The notes under the pieces are model-generated. The model was not told the origin of the DNA and ran no database searches. It worked only from the letters and a program-made list of their open reading frames with translations. Made by a program: the position numbers and the translations under genes. This document shows, in pieces, positions 44,531 to 54,800 of a DNA stretch of 64,000 nt; the first letter of the stretch is position 1, and each line of letters starts with the position of its first letter. This stretch comes from CATQHP01 sp965214915 (GTDB lineage Bacteria; Acidobacteriota; Terriglobia; Bryobacterales; UBA6623), in NCBI GenBank assembly GCA_965214915.1, contig CBDCCP010000001.1, positions 1,984,001 to 2,048,000 of the forward strand, given 5' to 3'.

Positions 44531-45550
44531 TTACAGTTTCGGCCTGTAGCCGGCGCGCGTCCTGATGCGGTGGCGCGCGTGTTCTTCGCCCCCCAGTTCT
44601 ACGCTGATGCTGCGCCAGCCTCGATTCGGGTTCGGCTGCGGATAGTAGGTGATCGTGTAGGAGTTGGCCAACTCCTCGCGGATTTGGACGAATGCCTCCG
44701 ATTGGCGCTGCCAAGTCTTCGCAAAGTATGCCTTGCCTCCGGTGCGTTGCGTGATGCGGCGGAAGGCGTTGCTGGAAATCGGGTCTTTGTTCAATTCCTT
44801 GGTGCTGATGACGTAGATCGGGATGCCCTCGTCTTCGGCGATCGCTCCGACATCGTCGGGCGCGATGGTGCTGGCGTTGTCAGGGCCGTTCGAGAAAACG
44901 ATGATGACTTTTCGTCCGGACACCTTGGCTGCGTCGCGCAGGGTCAGCAGCAGCGAGTTGTAAAGAGCCGTCTCGTCGCCGGCGACCGAGCGCCGCAAAC
45001 CTCTGAGCGCGTCGCCGTGCGCGGCCGTCAATACGGTGTGCCGCGTCAGGTTGCGGCTGAAGCCGTAGAAGGCGACGGAGTCCGCGCCATCGAGGCCGCG
45101 GATGAAGTCCGCGATGGCGTCCTCGGCGTAAACGAACGAGCGGTACATGAAGTTGCTCGTGTCGAACAGCACGAAAACGTTGGCGCCTGCGAGAGAGCCG
45201 CCGATGGCGTCGTCGACCGCGCTGCGCACGTCCGCTTCGGGCGCGGTCCTGCTGCGGGTGCGCAGTTGCGAGATCTGCCGCGGCGCCGCATTGCCTTCGC
45301 CGAACGAGGCAATGGTTTGCTCGATGCCGTCTTCGCGGATGCGGAAATCTTCGGGCTTGAGGTTTGTGATATAGCGCCCGCGGCGGTCGGTCACCGCAAC
45401 GTTCAGCATGACCAGATCGACTTCGACTTCGAATATGGCGGTCGGCTCGTCGGTCAGGTCGGTTTGTTGGCCTGTCGCCTGGGGAAGCATGAAGCCGAGC
45501 GGAATTGCCGCCAGAAAGAGCTTGGCGATACGGAGTTGCGTTCGGGTCAT
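44531..45550 (-). CDS. Secreted VWA-domain protein of the acidobacterial VWFA-related type
   Basis: The 339-aa product has a signal peptide, then a beta-rich N-domain ('VDLVMLNVAVTDRRGRYIT', 'LKPEDFRIREDGIEQTI') that regularly precedes this VWA domain in Acidobacteria. In the VWA fold the MIDAS reads 'FDTSNFMYRS', so the last Ser of DxSxS is Phe and metal binding may be weak. It starts 23 nt after the large unknown gene and is the second cistron of that operon. Its role is unknown, possibly protein-protein contact outside the membrane. Confidence 0.85.
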   Translation of the reverse strand: MTRTQLRIAKLFLAAIPLGFMLPQATGQQTDLTDEPTAIFEVEVDLVMLNVAVTDRRGRYITNLKPEDFRIREDGIEQTIASFGEGNAAPRQISQLRTRSRTAPEADVRSAVDDAIGGSLAGANVFVLFDTSNFMYRSFVYAEDAIADFIRGLDGADSVAFYGFSRNLTRHTVLTAAHGDALRGLRRSVAGDETALYNSLLLTLRDAAKVSGRKVIIVFSNGPDNASTIAPDDVGAIAEDEGIPIYVISTKELNKDPISSNAFRRITQRTGGKAYFAKTWQRQSEAFVQIREELANSYTITYYPQPNPNRGWRSISVELGGEEHARHRIRTRAGYRPKL

Positions 45551-45573
45551 GTGCGGTATCCCTTCGTTTTCTC

Positions 45574-48500
45574 TTAATTGGACGCAAGCGCCGCTTGTAT
45601 TTCCTGTTCGAGACGCGGTCGCTGCTGTTCGCGGACCTCATCTGCGATCAATCGCAGCGACCGCCAGAGGGCCGGCCAGTCATCGAGATGGGTGGCAAAA
45701 ATTCGCTCCAGCGAACGCTGCGTCCATTCGGGAATCAGCAGATTCAGTTGAGCCGGCGCGATGTGCAGCTCGTCGGCCAGCGCCGCCCAGAAAAGGTTGT
45801 TCGATTCCCAGCTTTCGGCCAGGATGCGGCTGGAATAGCCCATCATCGTCGGGAAGAGCGGAAGATTCAGCAGTTCGAGGCTGTACGACCGCGCCAGCCG
45901 CGGATGCGGCATGCCGAAAAGTCGCGCCACGCGGTCGTAGTTGAATCGCGACGGGTCGCGGGCGGCAAGCCGCTCGATCGCCTCCAGGTGCGGGCCGCCG
46001 GCGTCGGCCGCCAAGCCGCGGTTCGACTCCCGCACGCGCTTGGCCAGAGCGAACAATTCCGCCGGCGTGACGACGGCGGCGCCGTCACGGACCGCGCCGG
46101 TGCGGAAGGCATCGCGGATTTTCCACAATCGGCTCGGCTCGACGCGCCGCCGGAGATGCCCCATGACTTCGCCGAGCGCGTCGGGGTCGAGCGCCGAGCG
46201 AGCGAGCAGCAGCTTGCCGAGCCGCAGATGGAGGCCGACGAATTGCAGTTCCGCCGGATCGATTTTCCACCATCGCGGAACCGTCGCGCCGAGCAGCATT
46301 TGCGGGGCGAGGTCTTGCCAGATGAGCGCTTGGCGCTCGGTGGGGATCATGAAGTTCTGCTCGGCGGAAGCAAGACCGTACGGCAGCGTCATCAATGAGC
46401 CGACGATGCGTCCGCCCCCGCTGTTGGGCCAACCGAAGCCCTGGGTGCGCGCTCGGGACCAGCCGCGCCGCGCTTCGGGGCCGAGAAAATCGTGGCTGCG
46501 TATGAACAGCGGGTTGGCCTGGATGATTTCCGCGCCCGGAGGGGAATAAAAAGCGTAGAGCAGTCCGACCAGGGAGTCGCGCAGCATCGGCGCCAAGTCG
46601 CCGCGAATCTCGAGCAGTTGCGCCGGATTCTCTTGCGCTCGATCGACCGCGCGCCGCAGATTCAATGTTCGCTGATTGCGGATGTGGCGTTCGACCCAGT
46701 GCCCTTGCACCAGTGTGTTGGACTCGGCCGACGAAAGCGTGGCGTAGGGCAGGCGAATTTCGGAGATGTTGGCGGCCAATCGGTTGGCCATGGCGACGTT
46801 GAACGCCTCGCCGCGCGAGACGCGCTCGAGGTGATCGGCCAAATCGAACAGCGTCTTGAGCGGAATCAGCCTTTGCAGATTCAACAAGCGGTTCATGCGG
46901 TCGACGAGCTCGCGGTGGACGACGTCTTCGCCCGGACCGGGGTCGCCTGCCAGCAGCTCGATCAAAACTTCCTGGGGAGCTTCGGCCGCTTCGTGTCCGG
47001 CGGCGCGCAACAGGGCGAGAACGCCGTTGCGTCCGGTTTCGAATACGGCCTGCTGATTGCCGACTTGCGCGAACGGCGCCAGAATTGCCCGTAAGGACTC
47101 GTCGGCTTTCGCCTCGGGGATCGCGCCGTTGCGGCGGAGAACCTGCCAGAGTCCGATCAGCGCCTGGAAGGCGCCCGTGGCGTCCGCGCGGCGAACGTAA
47201 GAGTTGATTTTGTCCAGCCGCGGCATGGCGTCGAGGTGCGCCGTAATCGCTGCGTCGCTCAGGTTCGGCGAATCGTTGTAAAGCGCGAACTGTTCGCCGT
47301 GTACGGGAAACGCGAGGATCAGGCGTTCCACGGTCGCCGGGGCCAGCGGAGCGGAGCGCCGGCGGTCGATATTCGAGACGGCCAGAAAAATCTTGAGCGG
47401 CTCGTTTTCGATGGCCTTGCGGCATAGCGCGAACATCGCTTCGATAACGTCGTCCGCTGCGCTCCAGGTATTCGCCGAGCGGGTCAGTCTGCCGTCGTAC
47501 TTGCCGTGCGGATGTTTAACGAAAAGGTTTTTCCAGGACTCGATGCCGCCGGGGATGTACGGGTTTCCGTCGCTGTCGAAGTGGAGCCGCGTGGCCAGCA
47601 GCAGCAACTCCGCATTGGCGCGGAAGATCGGCCTCGCGGGCCCGGGGCTGGTGATTTTTCCGCGGACCGCGGCGTAAAAGCGCTCGATCCGCTGCGGTTC
47701 CGTCAGGTAGGCGCGGGCCGGGCCGTCGGTGCGCGCCACGGCGTCGTAGAAAGCCGCCATCCAGCCGTCGTCGAGTTCGATCAAGCGCTGAAAAAACCTG
47801 CCGCCGTCGGCGGTGGACTGCCCCGTCAATTTCTCCCAGACGGCTTTGGCCCTCTCTCCGCCGGGCACGACGGCGCGGCCGCTCTCGACCTCGAAGGCTG
47901 CTCCGAAAAAATCGAGAACGTTGGCGTAGTCTTTCAGACGGTCCACCGGCGACACCGCCTTCAGCGCCTCGGCTGTGGGGCGGTGGAGTCTGCTCATGGC
48001 GACATAGAGCCTGGCCAGACCCGGGTCGCCGAGGAAGATATCGAGAAAGTCGCCGTCGGCTTTCTTGGCGCCGGCGAGCCAATAATCGCGGTCGAACAGG
48101 ATCGGGAGCCGGCTGGGGCGGTAATCGAGGCGGAACGCATCGTCGCGCTGATAGGCGGCTTCCAGGTCGGCCAGCGGAAACGCGGAGTCGATCGACAGGA
48201 AGGCGCGCGAGGGGTTGACGGTTTCGAGAACGGCCCCGGCGCCGCATTCGCCCCGCAAGCGGAAGCCGAGGATTTTGAGAAGTTGAGCGGTTTCCAGCGA
48301 CTCGCACGCGGGCACGTCGATCGAGTTGTCCGCGCCGGCGAACTGCTCCAGCTCGCGGGCCTGCGACAGGTACTGCATGATCAGCTTCAGATACTCGGTG
48401 GGCTCCATGCCCGCGGGGCCGCCCGTTGCCCGGTAACCGCCGGTGACGATGTTTTGGGCCAGAGCCGGGAGCAACTCATCGAGCCGCAGATCCGTCGAGA

Positions 48501-48984
48501 GGGCGGCCATGCGCAGAAACGAATTCAGCACGCCGGGAACGACGACGTGGTTGCCGGCCGCGCTTGCGAACGCTTGAGGCGCCCGCAGCGCGCTCTCCGC
48601 GTTCGGCCAGATCGACGGGTCTGCGCCGCGCAACCGGTCGAGCGCGTTCCCCGCGGCGTCCCTATCCCCGGCGAGCAGCGCCGCCGTAACCAGGCGGCGG
48701 AGCATCTCCCGGCGCTTTCCCGACTCGCTCTGCGGCAGTCTCTCGACTGCCTGCGCATAGGCTTCGACAACGCCGGCGCCGCCGTGGCGATCGAGAAATT
48801 CGGCCCACGCGATGCGGGCTTGCGCGTCGTCGGGCGCTCGCTCGACCGACCGGGCCAGCTCGATGCGGGCTTCCCGTATGCGGCCTTCCCGCTCCAGCCG
48901 CAGCGCGTCTTCGACGGCGCCCGCGAGAGGAACCCGGAAAACCCAAACCATGCCGACCAGAGCGGCAAGGACGAATCGTTTCAT
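45574..48984 (-). CDS. Very large exported protein of unknown function
   Basis: From the ATG at 48984 (signal peptide MKRFVLAALVGMVWVFRVPLA) the product is 1136 aa; an ATG at 49038 is also in frame. Residues 25-130 look like TPR or helical hairpins ('ALRLEREGRIREARIELARS'). The rest is mostly helical with no motif I recognise and few cysteines. Conserved-looking patches include 'GGIESWKNLFVKHPHGKYDG', 'NPLFIRSHDFLG' and 'LPLFPTMMGYSSRI'. It is the first gene of an operon with the VWA protein, so a complex is a fair inference. No function is claimed. Confidence 0.75.
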   Translation of the reverse strand: MKRFVLAALVGMVWVFRVPLAGAVEDALRLEREGRIREARIELARSVERAPDDAQARIAWAEFLDRHGGAGVVEAYAQAVERLPQSESGKRREMLRRLVTAALLAGDRDAAGNALDRLRGADPSIWPNAESALRAPQAFASAAGNHVVVPGVLNSFLRMAALSTDLRLDELLPALAQNIVTGGYRATGGPAGMEPTEYLKLIMQYLSQARELEQFAGADNSIDVPACESLETAQLLKILGFRLRGECGAGAVLETVNPSRAFLSIDSAFPLADLEAAYQRDDAFRLDYRPSRLPILFDRDYWLAGAKKADGDFLDIFLGDPGLARLYVAMSRLHRPTAEALKAVSPVDRLKDYANVLDFFGAAFEVESGRAVVPGGERAKAVWEKLTGQSTADGGRFFQRLIELDDGWMAAFYDAVARTDGPARAYLTEPQRIERFYAAVRGKITSPGPARPIFRANAELLLLATRLHFDSDGNPYIPGGIESWKNLFVKHPHGKYDGRLTRSANTWSAADDVIEAMFALCRKAIENEPLKIFLAVSNIDRRRSAPLAPATVERLILAFPVHGEQFALYNDSPNLSDAAITAHLDAMPRLDKINSYVRRADATGAFQALIGLWQVLRRNGAIPEAKADESLRAILAPFAQVGNQQAVFETGRNGVLALLRAAGHEAAEAPQEVLIELLAGDPGPGEDVVHRELVDRMNRLLNLQRLIPLKTLFDLADHLERVSRGEAFNVAMANRLAANISEIRLPYATLSSAESNTLVQGHWVERHIRNQRTLNLRRAVDRAQENPAQLLEIRGDLAPMLRDSLVGLLYAFYSPPGAEIIQANPLFIRSHDFLGPEARRGWSRARTQGFGWPNSGGGRIVGSLMTLPYGLASAEQNFMIPTERQALIWQDLAPQMLLGATVPRWWKIDPAELQFVGLHLRLGKLLLARSALDPDALGEVMGHLRRRVEPSRLWKIRDAFRTGAVRDGAAVVTPAELFALAKRVRESNRGLAADAGGPHLEAIERLAARDPSRFNYDRVARLFGMPHPRLARSYSLELLNLPLFPTMMGYSSRILAESWESNNLFWAALADELHIAPAQLNLLIPEWTQRSLERIFATHLDDWPALWRSLRLIADEVREQQRPRLEQEIQAALASN

Positions 48985-49210
48985 CCCGTTACCCACTGAA
49001 GACCCCCTCCCAGTTACGACCGGATTGTTTTTTCGCATGGAGCAGTCCTCGCCTCGCCATAACGAAGAAGGCTCCCAAGAAGTTTACACCCTATGAGCGT
49101 TGCGGTCGATGCCCGCAGTTTAACCGAGAGACGGAACGGCCCCGAATCGTCGAAATTTGCGGGCGGCGGAGTCGAATTTTTTTCGGCGGCGATATCGGGA
49201 AACGTAGTCC

Positions 49211-49239
49211 TTCACAGCGTCGCCAAAATGTTGTATGCT
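49211..49239 (+). promoter_or_regulatory. Promoter of the TPR/carboxypeptidase-regulatory gene
   Basis: TTCACA (49211-49216) and TATGCT (49234-49239) are 17 nt apart, both close to sigma70 consensus. A Shine-Dalgarno GGAGG (49258-49262) follows at the expected distance before the ATG at 49271. Confidence 0.6.
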
Positions 49240-49270
49240 TACCTTGGGAAAGTAGTTGGAGGGATTTTCC

Positions 49271-50404
49271 ATGAAAGTGAAGATATTTCGAATCGTGTTT
49301 GCGGCGGCGGCTCCGCTCGTGCTGACCGCGGCCGCGTTTGCGCAGACAGGGGCGGTCCGCGGCAGGGTCACCGACGAAAACGGCCAACCTGTCAAGGACG
49401 CCATGGTCTATCTGGAGCGTCAGGGCGTCAGAGGCAACTACAAGGTCAAGACCAAGAAAAAGGGCGACTATTTCCATGCCGGCCTGCCGCTTGGACAATA
49501 CATCGTTCGCCTTGAGATCGACGGCAAGGAAGTTCAAAGGATCAACGGCTATCCGATCAAGATGGGCGAAGACAAGCCTTTGGATTTCGACTTGGCCGAG
49601 ATCCGCAAGGAGCAGCAAGCCCGGCAGGCGTCCGGCGCGGGGCCTTCGAAAGATCAACTTGCCGCCATGAGCGAGAAGCAGCGCAAGGAGTACGAGAAGG
49701 CGCTGAAGGAGCGTCAGCAGCAGCTTACCAAGAACAAGGAGTTGAACGCGGCCTTCAATGCCGGCATGGAGGCTCTTCGACTGAAGGACTACGCCGTCGC
49801 GGTGACGCATTTGAAGAAGGCGTCGGAGATCGACCCCGAGCAGGATGTCGTCTGGGCGAACCTTGCCGATGCGTATTCGAATCTTGCCGGAACGAAGACG
49901 GGCGACGCGCGCACGGCAGCCCGCGAAGCGGGCATCGACGCCTACCGCCAAGCGCTGGCCTTGAAGCCCGATGCGGCGTATCACAACAACCTCGGACTCG
50001 CCTTGATCAGGGCGGGGCAGGCCGAGGAAGGCAAGGCCGAGTTGCAGACCGCGGCCGAGTTGGACCCCGAGAACGGCGGCAAGTACTACTTCAACCTCGG
50101 CGCCGTGATGGTCAACAGCGGGAATGTGCAGGGGGCGATTGACGCTTTCCGCAAGGCGACGGAGGTTCAGCCCGACCACGCCGACGCCTACTACCAGCTT
50201 GCGACGGCGTTGGTCGGCACCGCGACGATGAAGGAAGACGGCTCCATCGTTCCTGCGCCGGGTACGGTCGAAGCCTATCAGAAGTACCTGGAATTGCAGC
50301 CCTCCGGGCCGTATGCCGCGAGCGCGCAAGCTATGGTGCAGAGTCTTTCCGGCACCCTCGAAACCACGTTCGAGAACCCCAAGAAGAAAAAGAAAAAGTC
50401 TTGA
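49271..50404 (+). CDS. Secreted TPR protein with carboxypeptidase-regulatory-like domain
   Basis: GGAGG lies 8 nt before the ATG at 49271. The 377-aa product has a signal peptide ending 'AAAFA', then a carboxypeptidase-regulatory beta-sandwich ('GRVTDENGQPVKDAMVYLER', 'GDYFHAGLPLGQYIVRL'). A charged Lys/Gln-rich helix follows, and then four or more TPR units ('AFNAGMEALRLKDYAVAVTH', 'YHNNLGLALIRAGQAEEGKA'). The protein ends in a run of lysines (PKKKKKKS). Both domains mediate binding, so a periplasmic scaffold is likely. Confidence 0.85.
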   Translation: MKVKIFRIVFAAAAPLVLTAAAFAQTGAVRGRVTDENGQPVKDAMVYLERQGVRGNYKVKTKKKGDYFHAGLPLGQYIVRLEIDGKEVQRINGYPIKMGEDKPLDFDLAEIRKEQQARQASGAGPSKDQLAAMSEKQRKEYEKALKERQQQLTKNKELNAAFNAGMEALRLKDYAVAVTHLKKASEIDPEQDVVWANLADAYSNLAGTKTGDARTAAREAGIDAYRQALALKPDAAYHNNLGLALIRAGQAEEGKAELQTAAELDPENGGKYYFNLGAVMVNSGNVQGAIDAFRKATEVQPDHADAYYQLATALVGTATMKEDGSIVPAPGTVEAYQKYLELQPSGPYAASAQAMVQSLSGTLETTFENPKKKKKKS

Positions 50405-50436
50405 CCGGAGTTTTCGCTGCAGATCGACGGAACTTG

Positions 50437-50464
50437 AAGGGCGCCGGCCAAAGCCGGCGCCCTT
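50437..50464 (+). terminator. Perfect 12-bp hairpin downstream of the TPR gene
   Basis: AAGGGCGCCGGC (50437-50448) pairs with GCCGGCGCCCTT (50453-50464) around a CAAA loop, 33 nt after the TPR stop. No T tract follows, so it could be a weak or Rho-assisted terminator, or an RNA 3'-end stabiliser between two genes. Confidence 0.5.
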
Positions 50465-50488
50465 CGCAACTGGAAGGAGGGCCGGAGC

Positions 50489-50782
50489 TTGCGTACGATC
50501 TTGATGATGATTGCCGCGGTTGTCGCCTTGGCGATCGTTCGCAGCATTGTCCGCGACATCGCCCGCGCTGTCTCGCGGACCATGGGCGGGGGCAATAGGA
50601 AATCGACCGCGCCGTCGTCCGCGGAAAGCTCCAAGGCCGACTTTGTCGGGAAGCTCGTGAAGGATCCGCAAACGGGAACCTACATCGACCCCGCTGCTGC
50701 CGTTGCCGCTGAAATCGACGGCGCGACGCATTATTTCGAATCGAAGAAGACCCGCGACGAGTACTTGGGCGCACGGCGTTGA
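50489..50782 (+). CDS. Membrane-anchored YHS-like domain protein lacking the cysteines
   Basis: The 97-aa product starts at TTG 50489, with GGAGG about 9 nt upstream; an ATG at 50504 is the alternative. One membrane helix (ILMMIAAVVALAIV) is followed by a basic linker and the domain 'LVKDPQTGTYIDPAAAVAAE' and 'IDGATHYFESKKTRDEYL'. The pattern is that of YHS/TRASH domains ('DPxCGxxxxxxxA...G..YYFCSxxCxxxF'), but the metal-binding cysteines are Thr, Glu and Thr. Loss of metal binding is inferred. Confidence 0.6.
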   Translation: MRTILMMIAAVVALAIVRSIVRDIARAVSRTMGGGNRKSTAPSSAESSKADFVGKLVKDPQTGTYIDPAAAVAAEIDGATHYFESKKTRDEYLGARR

Positions 50783-50834
50783 CGGCAGCCGGCGCGAGTA
50801 AGAACGGGACGGCTCACGGGGTTACTATTTTTGT

Positions 50835-51605
50835 ATGAGTCTCCGCATCGCTGACCGCGAATTCTCCTCGCGGCTGATTGTAGGCACCGGGAAATACCGC
50901 AATTTCCCCGAGATGAAGCGCTGCCACGAATTGAGCGGCGCGGACATGGTGACCGTGGCCGTCCGCCGCGTAAACCTCACCGACAAGTCGAAAGAATCGC
51001 TGCTCGACTACATCGACCGCGAGCGCATGTTCATCTTGCCCAACACGGCTGCCTGCTATAGCGCGGACGAAGCGGTTCGCACCGCCCGTCTGGCTCGCGA
51101 AGTCGGCTTGTCGAACTGGATCAAGCTGGAAGTCATCGGCGACCCCGATACCTTGTTCCCCGATAACGAGGGCCTGTTGGAAGCCACGCGCGTTCTGGTG
51201 AAAGAGGGCTTCGTCGTGTTGCCCTACACCAACGACGATCTCATCGCCGCGCGCAAGCTGATCGACGCCGGCGCCGCGGCGGTCATGCCGCTGGCCGCGC
51301 CGATCGGTTCCGGCATGGGCGTGCAAAATCCGGCGAACCTGCGCATCCTGCGGGAAAAGATCGCCGAGGTTCCGCTGATTGTCGATGCGGGCGTGGGCAC
51401 GGCGTCGGACGCGGCGGTCGCCATGGAACTCGGCGCGGACGGCGTGCTGATGAACACGGCCATCGCCCTGGCCGACGACTCCGAAAAGATGGCCGCGGCC
51501 ATGAAGCTCGCGGTCGAAGCAGGACGTTTGGCGTATGAGGCGGGCCGCATGCCGAAAAAGCTTTACGCCAGCGCGAGCTCGCCCCTCGAGGGGCGCGTGG
51601 CTTAG
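50835..51605 (+). CDS. thiG: Thiazole synthase
   Basis: The 256-aa TIM-barrel enzyme forms the thiazole phosphate of thiamine from deoxyxylulose-5-phosphate, dehydroglycine and ThiS thiocarboxylate. The Schiff-base lysine is K97 in 'SNWIKLEVI'. 'AAAVMPLAAPIGSGMGVQNP' and 'VDAGVGTASDAAVAMELGAD' are the family's phosphate-binding loops. ThiS, ThiF and ThiO/ThiH are not in the window. TACTAT (50823-50828) lies 6 nt before the ATG, with no Shine-Dalgarno. Confidence 0.96.
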   Translation: MSLRIADREFSSRLIVGTGKYRNFPEMKRCHELSGADMVTVAVRRVNLTDKSKESLLDYIDRERMFILPNTAACYSADEAVRTARLAREVGLSNWIKLEVIGDPDTLFPDNEGLLEATRVLVKEGFVVLPYTNDDLIAARKLIDAGAAAVMPLAAPIGSGMGVQNPANLRILREKIAEVPLIVDAGVGTASDAAVAMELGADGVLMNTAIALADDSEKMAAAMKLAVEAGRLAYEAGRMPKKLYASASSPLEGRVA

Positions 51606-51695
51606 CAGGCTGTAGTGAAAGTCCCGTAGCCGACGGGGAGACGCCTTCAAGGCCGCATGCGCGGCGCTCCGGCAGGCCGTGCCGCAAAAAATCGC

Positions 51696-51724
51696 TTGAC
51701 CGGAGGCGAACCGGCCCTTAAGAT
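51696..51724 (+). promoter_or_regulatory. Promoter of the Oar-like receptor gene
   Basis: TTGACC (51696-51701) and TAAGAT (51719-51724) are separated by 17 nt. The predicted start lies near 51731, leaving a leader of about 85 nt before the ATG at 51817, with GGGAGGG 5 nt upstream of that ATG. Confidence 0.65.
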
Positions 51725-51816
51725 CAAGTCGGACGCAAACAGACTGCCCTCCGCAACGGGTGTGTGGTAGAACCGATTCCCGACCGGAAGGCGGGGGAGT
51801 GTTCGGGAGGGTTGAG

Positions 51817-54800
51817 ATGAATAAGCTGTTTCGCGCGGCAACGCTGGCCGCCGCCTGCGCCGCCGCGGCATTCGGGCAGGTCGACGCGGGGACGGTGACG
51901 GGCACCGTTCGCGACGCGACCGGGGCGGTCATCCCCGGCGCAGCCGTCATCGTCGAGAGTGTCGGCACCGGGTTGCGCATCGAGACTTCCAGCGGCGCTC
52001 AGGGCATCTACGTGTCGCCGCCCCTGCGTCCGGGCGCGTTCACCGTGGAAGTGCGCGCGGAAGGGTTCGAACCCGCGGCCAAGCGCTTTCAACTCGAGGT
52101 CAATCAGCGCGCCGTCGTCGATTTCGAGCTCAATCTGGGCGTCGTGACGGAAGTCGTCGAGGTCCTCGACGTCGCCCCGCTGCTGCAGACCGAATCGGCG
52201 ACTCTCTCCAATCTCAGGACGGAGAAGGCGATCAAGGATCTGCCGCTGAACGGCCGCAACTGGGCGCAACTCATTCTGCTCGGCGCAGGAGCCCAGCCGG
52301 CGGACACGCAGTCCCAGGGCAGCCCGATCACGCGCAAGCGCGGCGTCTCGAACGCTTCGGTCAACGGCAGCCGCTCCAACGACAACAACTATTTGATCGA
52401 GGGCATCAGCAACTCGGAAAACCATAACGGCCTGGGCATTCTGATCTTCCCGTCGATCGACGCCATTCAGGAGTTCCGCAGCGAGACATCGGGGGCTGAC
52501 GCGCAGTTCGGCCGCGGCGGCGGCGCTACGGTGAACTTGACCTACAAGTCGGGCACGCGCGAGTTTCACGGCGGCGCCTACGACTTCCTGAGGAACGCCA
52601 AGCTCGACGCGAAAAATTTCTTCGACCGGGCGGATGAGCCGATTCCGCCGTTCAAGCAGAACCAATTCGGCGCCTTCCTGGGCGGCCCCGTGTTCCCCGG
52701 AGCGGCTGATCACAAGACGTTTTTCTTCGCCAATTTCGAAGGGCAGCGCGTGCGCCAGGCGCAAACCCTCATCAGCAGCGTGCCGATAGCGGATTTCCGC
52801 TTGGGCGATTTCTCGCAGTCGCCCTTCGACATCTACGATCCCACGACGCAGCGGCGCCTCGAAGACGGCGGCTATGTCCGCGACCGTTTCCCCAACGACG
52901 CGATTCCCATGGGCATGCACGATCCGGTCGGCCTCAACATCCTCAATATCTACCCGCTGCCGAACCGCAACGCGGAGACCACGAACAATTATCTTTCGAA
53001 CCCGGTGCGCAGCATCGACGGGGAACGGTTCGACATCAAGATCGACCACATTCTTTCCGACAACAACAACATGTTCGTGCGCTACAGCTACAGCGACGAC
53101 GACCTGATCGAGCCGAGCTTCCTGCCCGCCCCCGCGGTGGGCGCCGGACCGGGCGTGCCCGGCCCGGCCGACCAGCCCGTCGATCAAGTCGTGGTCAGCG
53201 ATACCCACCTGGTGTCTCCGACCAAGATCAACGAATTGCGCGCGGGCTGGACCCGGCTGAATCTGCGCTCGTTCAATCCGAATTTCGGCCGCAATGTAAG
53301 CGACGAGCTGGGCATACCCGGATCCAACGTAGCAGGGGACGAGTTGACCTCCGGCTTGGCGATCATCCGGATTGCCGGTTTCCGCAGTCTTGGCGGCAAC
53401 GGTTTCTCGCCGGCGGTGATCGTCAGCGACAACATTCAACTCAGCGATACCTTCAGCATCATCAGCGGCCGCCACAGCATCAAGTTCGGCGGGGAGTTAC
53501 GGCGCTTGCGCTACAACGCGCTGCAATCGAACGCCCTGCGCGGCACGATGACGTTCGGCAACAACTACACCGTGAATCCGGACTCGCGGGCGGGTACCGG
53601 TCTCGGCCCCGCGGATGTCCTGCTGGGCCGGCCGGCCGGCGGCTTCATCCGCTTCGTGACGGGCACCCGCGGCTATCGGCGGTCGGAGATCGCTTTCCAT
53701 CTGCAGGACACCTACAAGGTCAACGACAAGCTGACGCTGAACCTCGGCGTGCGCTACGACAACTTCCTCGGCTGGCCCTGGACCGAGGTCAACAACCGCC
53801 AGCACAATTTCGTGCGCTCGGAGGGGACCGTGGTGCAGGTCGGCACGGGAGTCGTACCCTGGAGATCGGGGCATCCGGGCGATCACAACAACTTCTCCCC
53901 ACGCTTCGGGATTGCCTACAAGGTTGCTCCCAGAACCGTCTTTCGGGTGGGCTACGGCCTGTATTACTCGACCGGACAACTCGACACGACGCGCAACCTC
54001 GGCGCCAATCCGCCCGAAGTCATCAGCTCGAACTTCAACAACAACCAGTTCGATTTCGCCGGAGCGCGGCCGGTGTCGATGGGCTTTGACCGGCCCGCGC
54101 TCGGCGTCGTCGCAGGAACCTTGCGCTCCATCGACCTCGACACGGTCATTCCTTATACCCAGCAATGGAACGCAACGATCCAGCAGCAATTGGGCAACAC
54201 ATCCCTCACGATTGCCTATGTCGGCAGCAAGGGAACCAAGCTGCAAGGCCAGACCGACATCAATCAGCCCGTGCCCGGAACCGGGCCGGTGGCGGCGCGC
54301 AGGGATTTTCCGGCATTCGGTGCGATTCGTCAGATCCAGAGCCGCTACGATTCCAACTTCCACAGCTTGCAGCTTTCCGCGGAACGCCGTTTTCGCGGCG
54401 GCTTGGGCTATTTGGTGAGCTATACCTGGGCAAAGGCGATCGGCAACGGGGATTCCCAATTCGGAACGCCGACGGATATCCGCAACATCAGGCGCGACCG
54501 CGGACCGACGGGATTCAGCGCGCCGCGCCGCTTGGCGACCAGCTTCATGTACGACCTGCCGTTCAAGGTTCGGGGCGGTCTCAATCACGTGGTGGGCGGA
54601 TGGCAAATCAACGGCATCTTGTCCATGTACGACGGCTTCCCCATGCGGGTGACTTCGCCCAACACGCTCAATTGCTGCACTTCCTATCCGGACCGCATCG
54701 CGGACGGCCGCCTGCCCCGCGGCCAACAGACTCTCGAGAGATTTTTCGACGTGGACGCCTTCGTCAGGCCGGGGCCTCAAATGTTTGGGAACGCCGGACG

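Noticed and set aside
43331..45577. Very long plus-strand open frame across cca and the VWA gene
   Set aside because: It spans two well-supported opposite-strand genes and their gap; the product is low-quality Arg/Ala/Val sequence with no motif.
47506..48999. Plus-strand open frame opposite the large unknown gene
   Set aside because: The minus-strand frame is over twice as long, has a signal peptide and helical repeats; the plus frame looks like a shadow.
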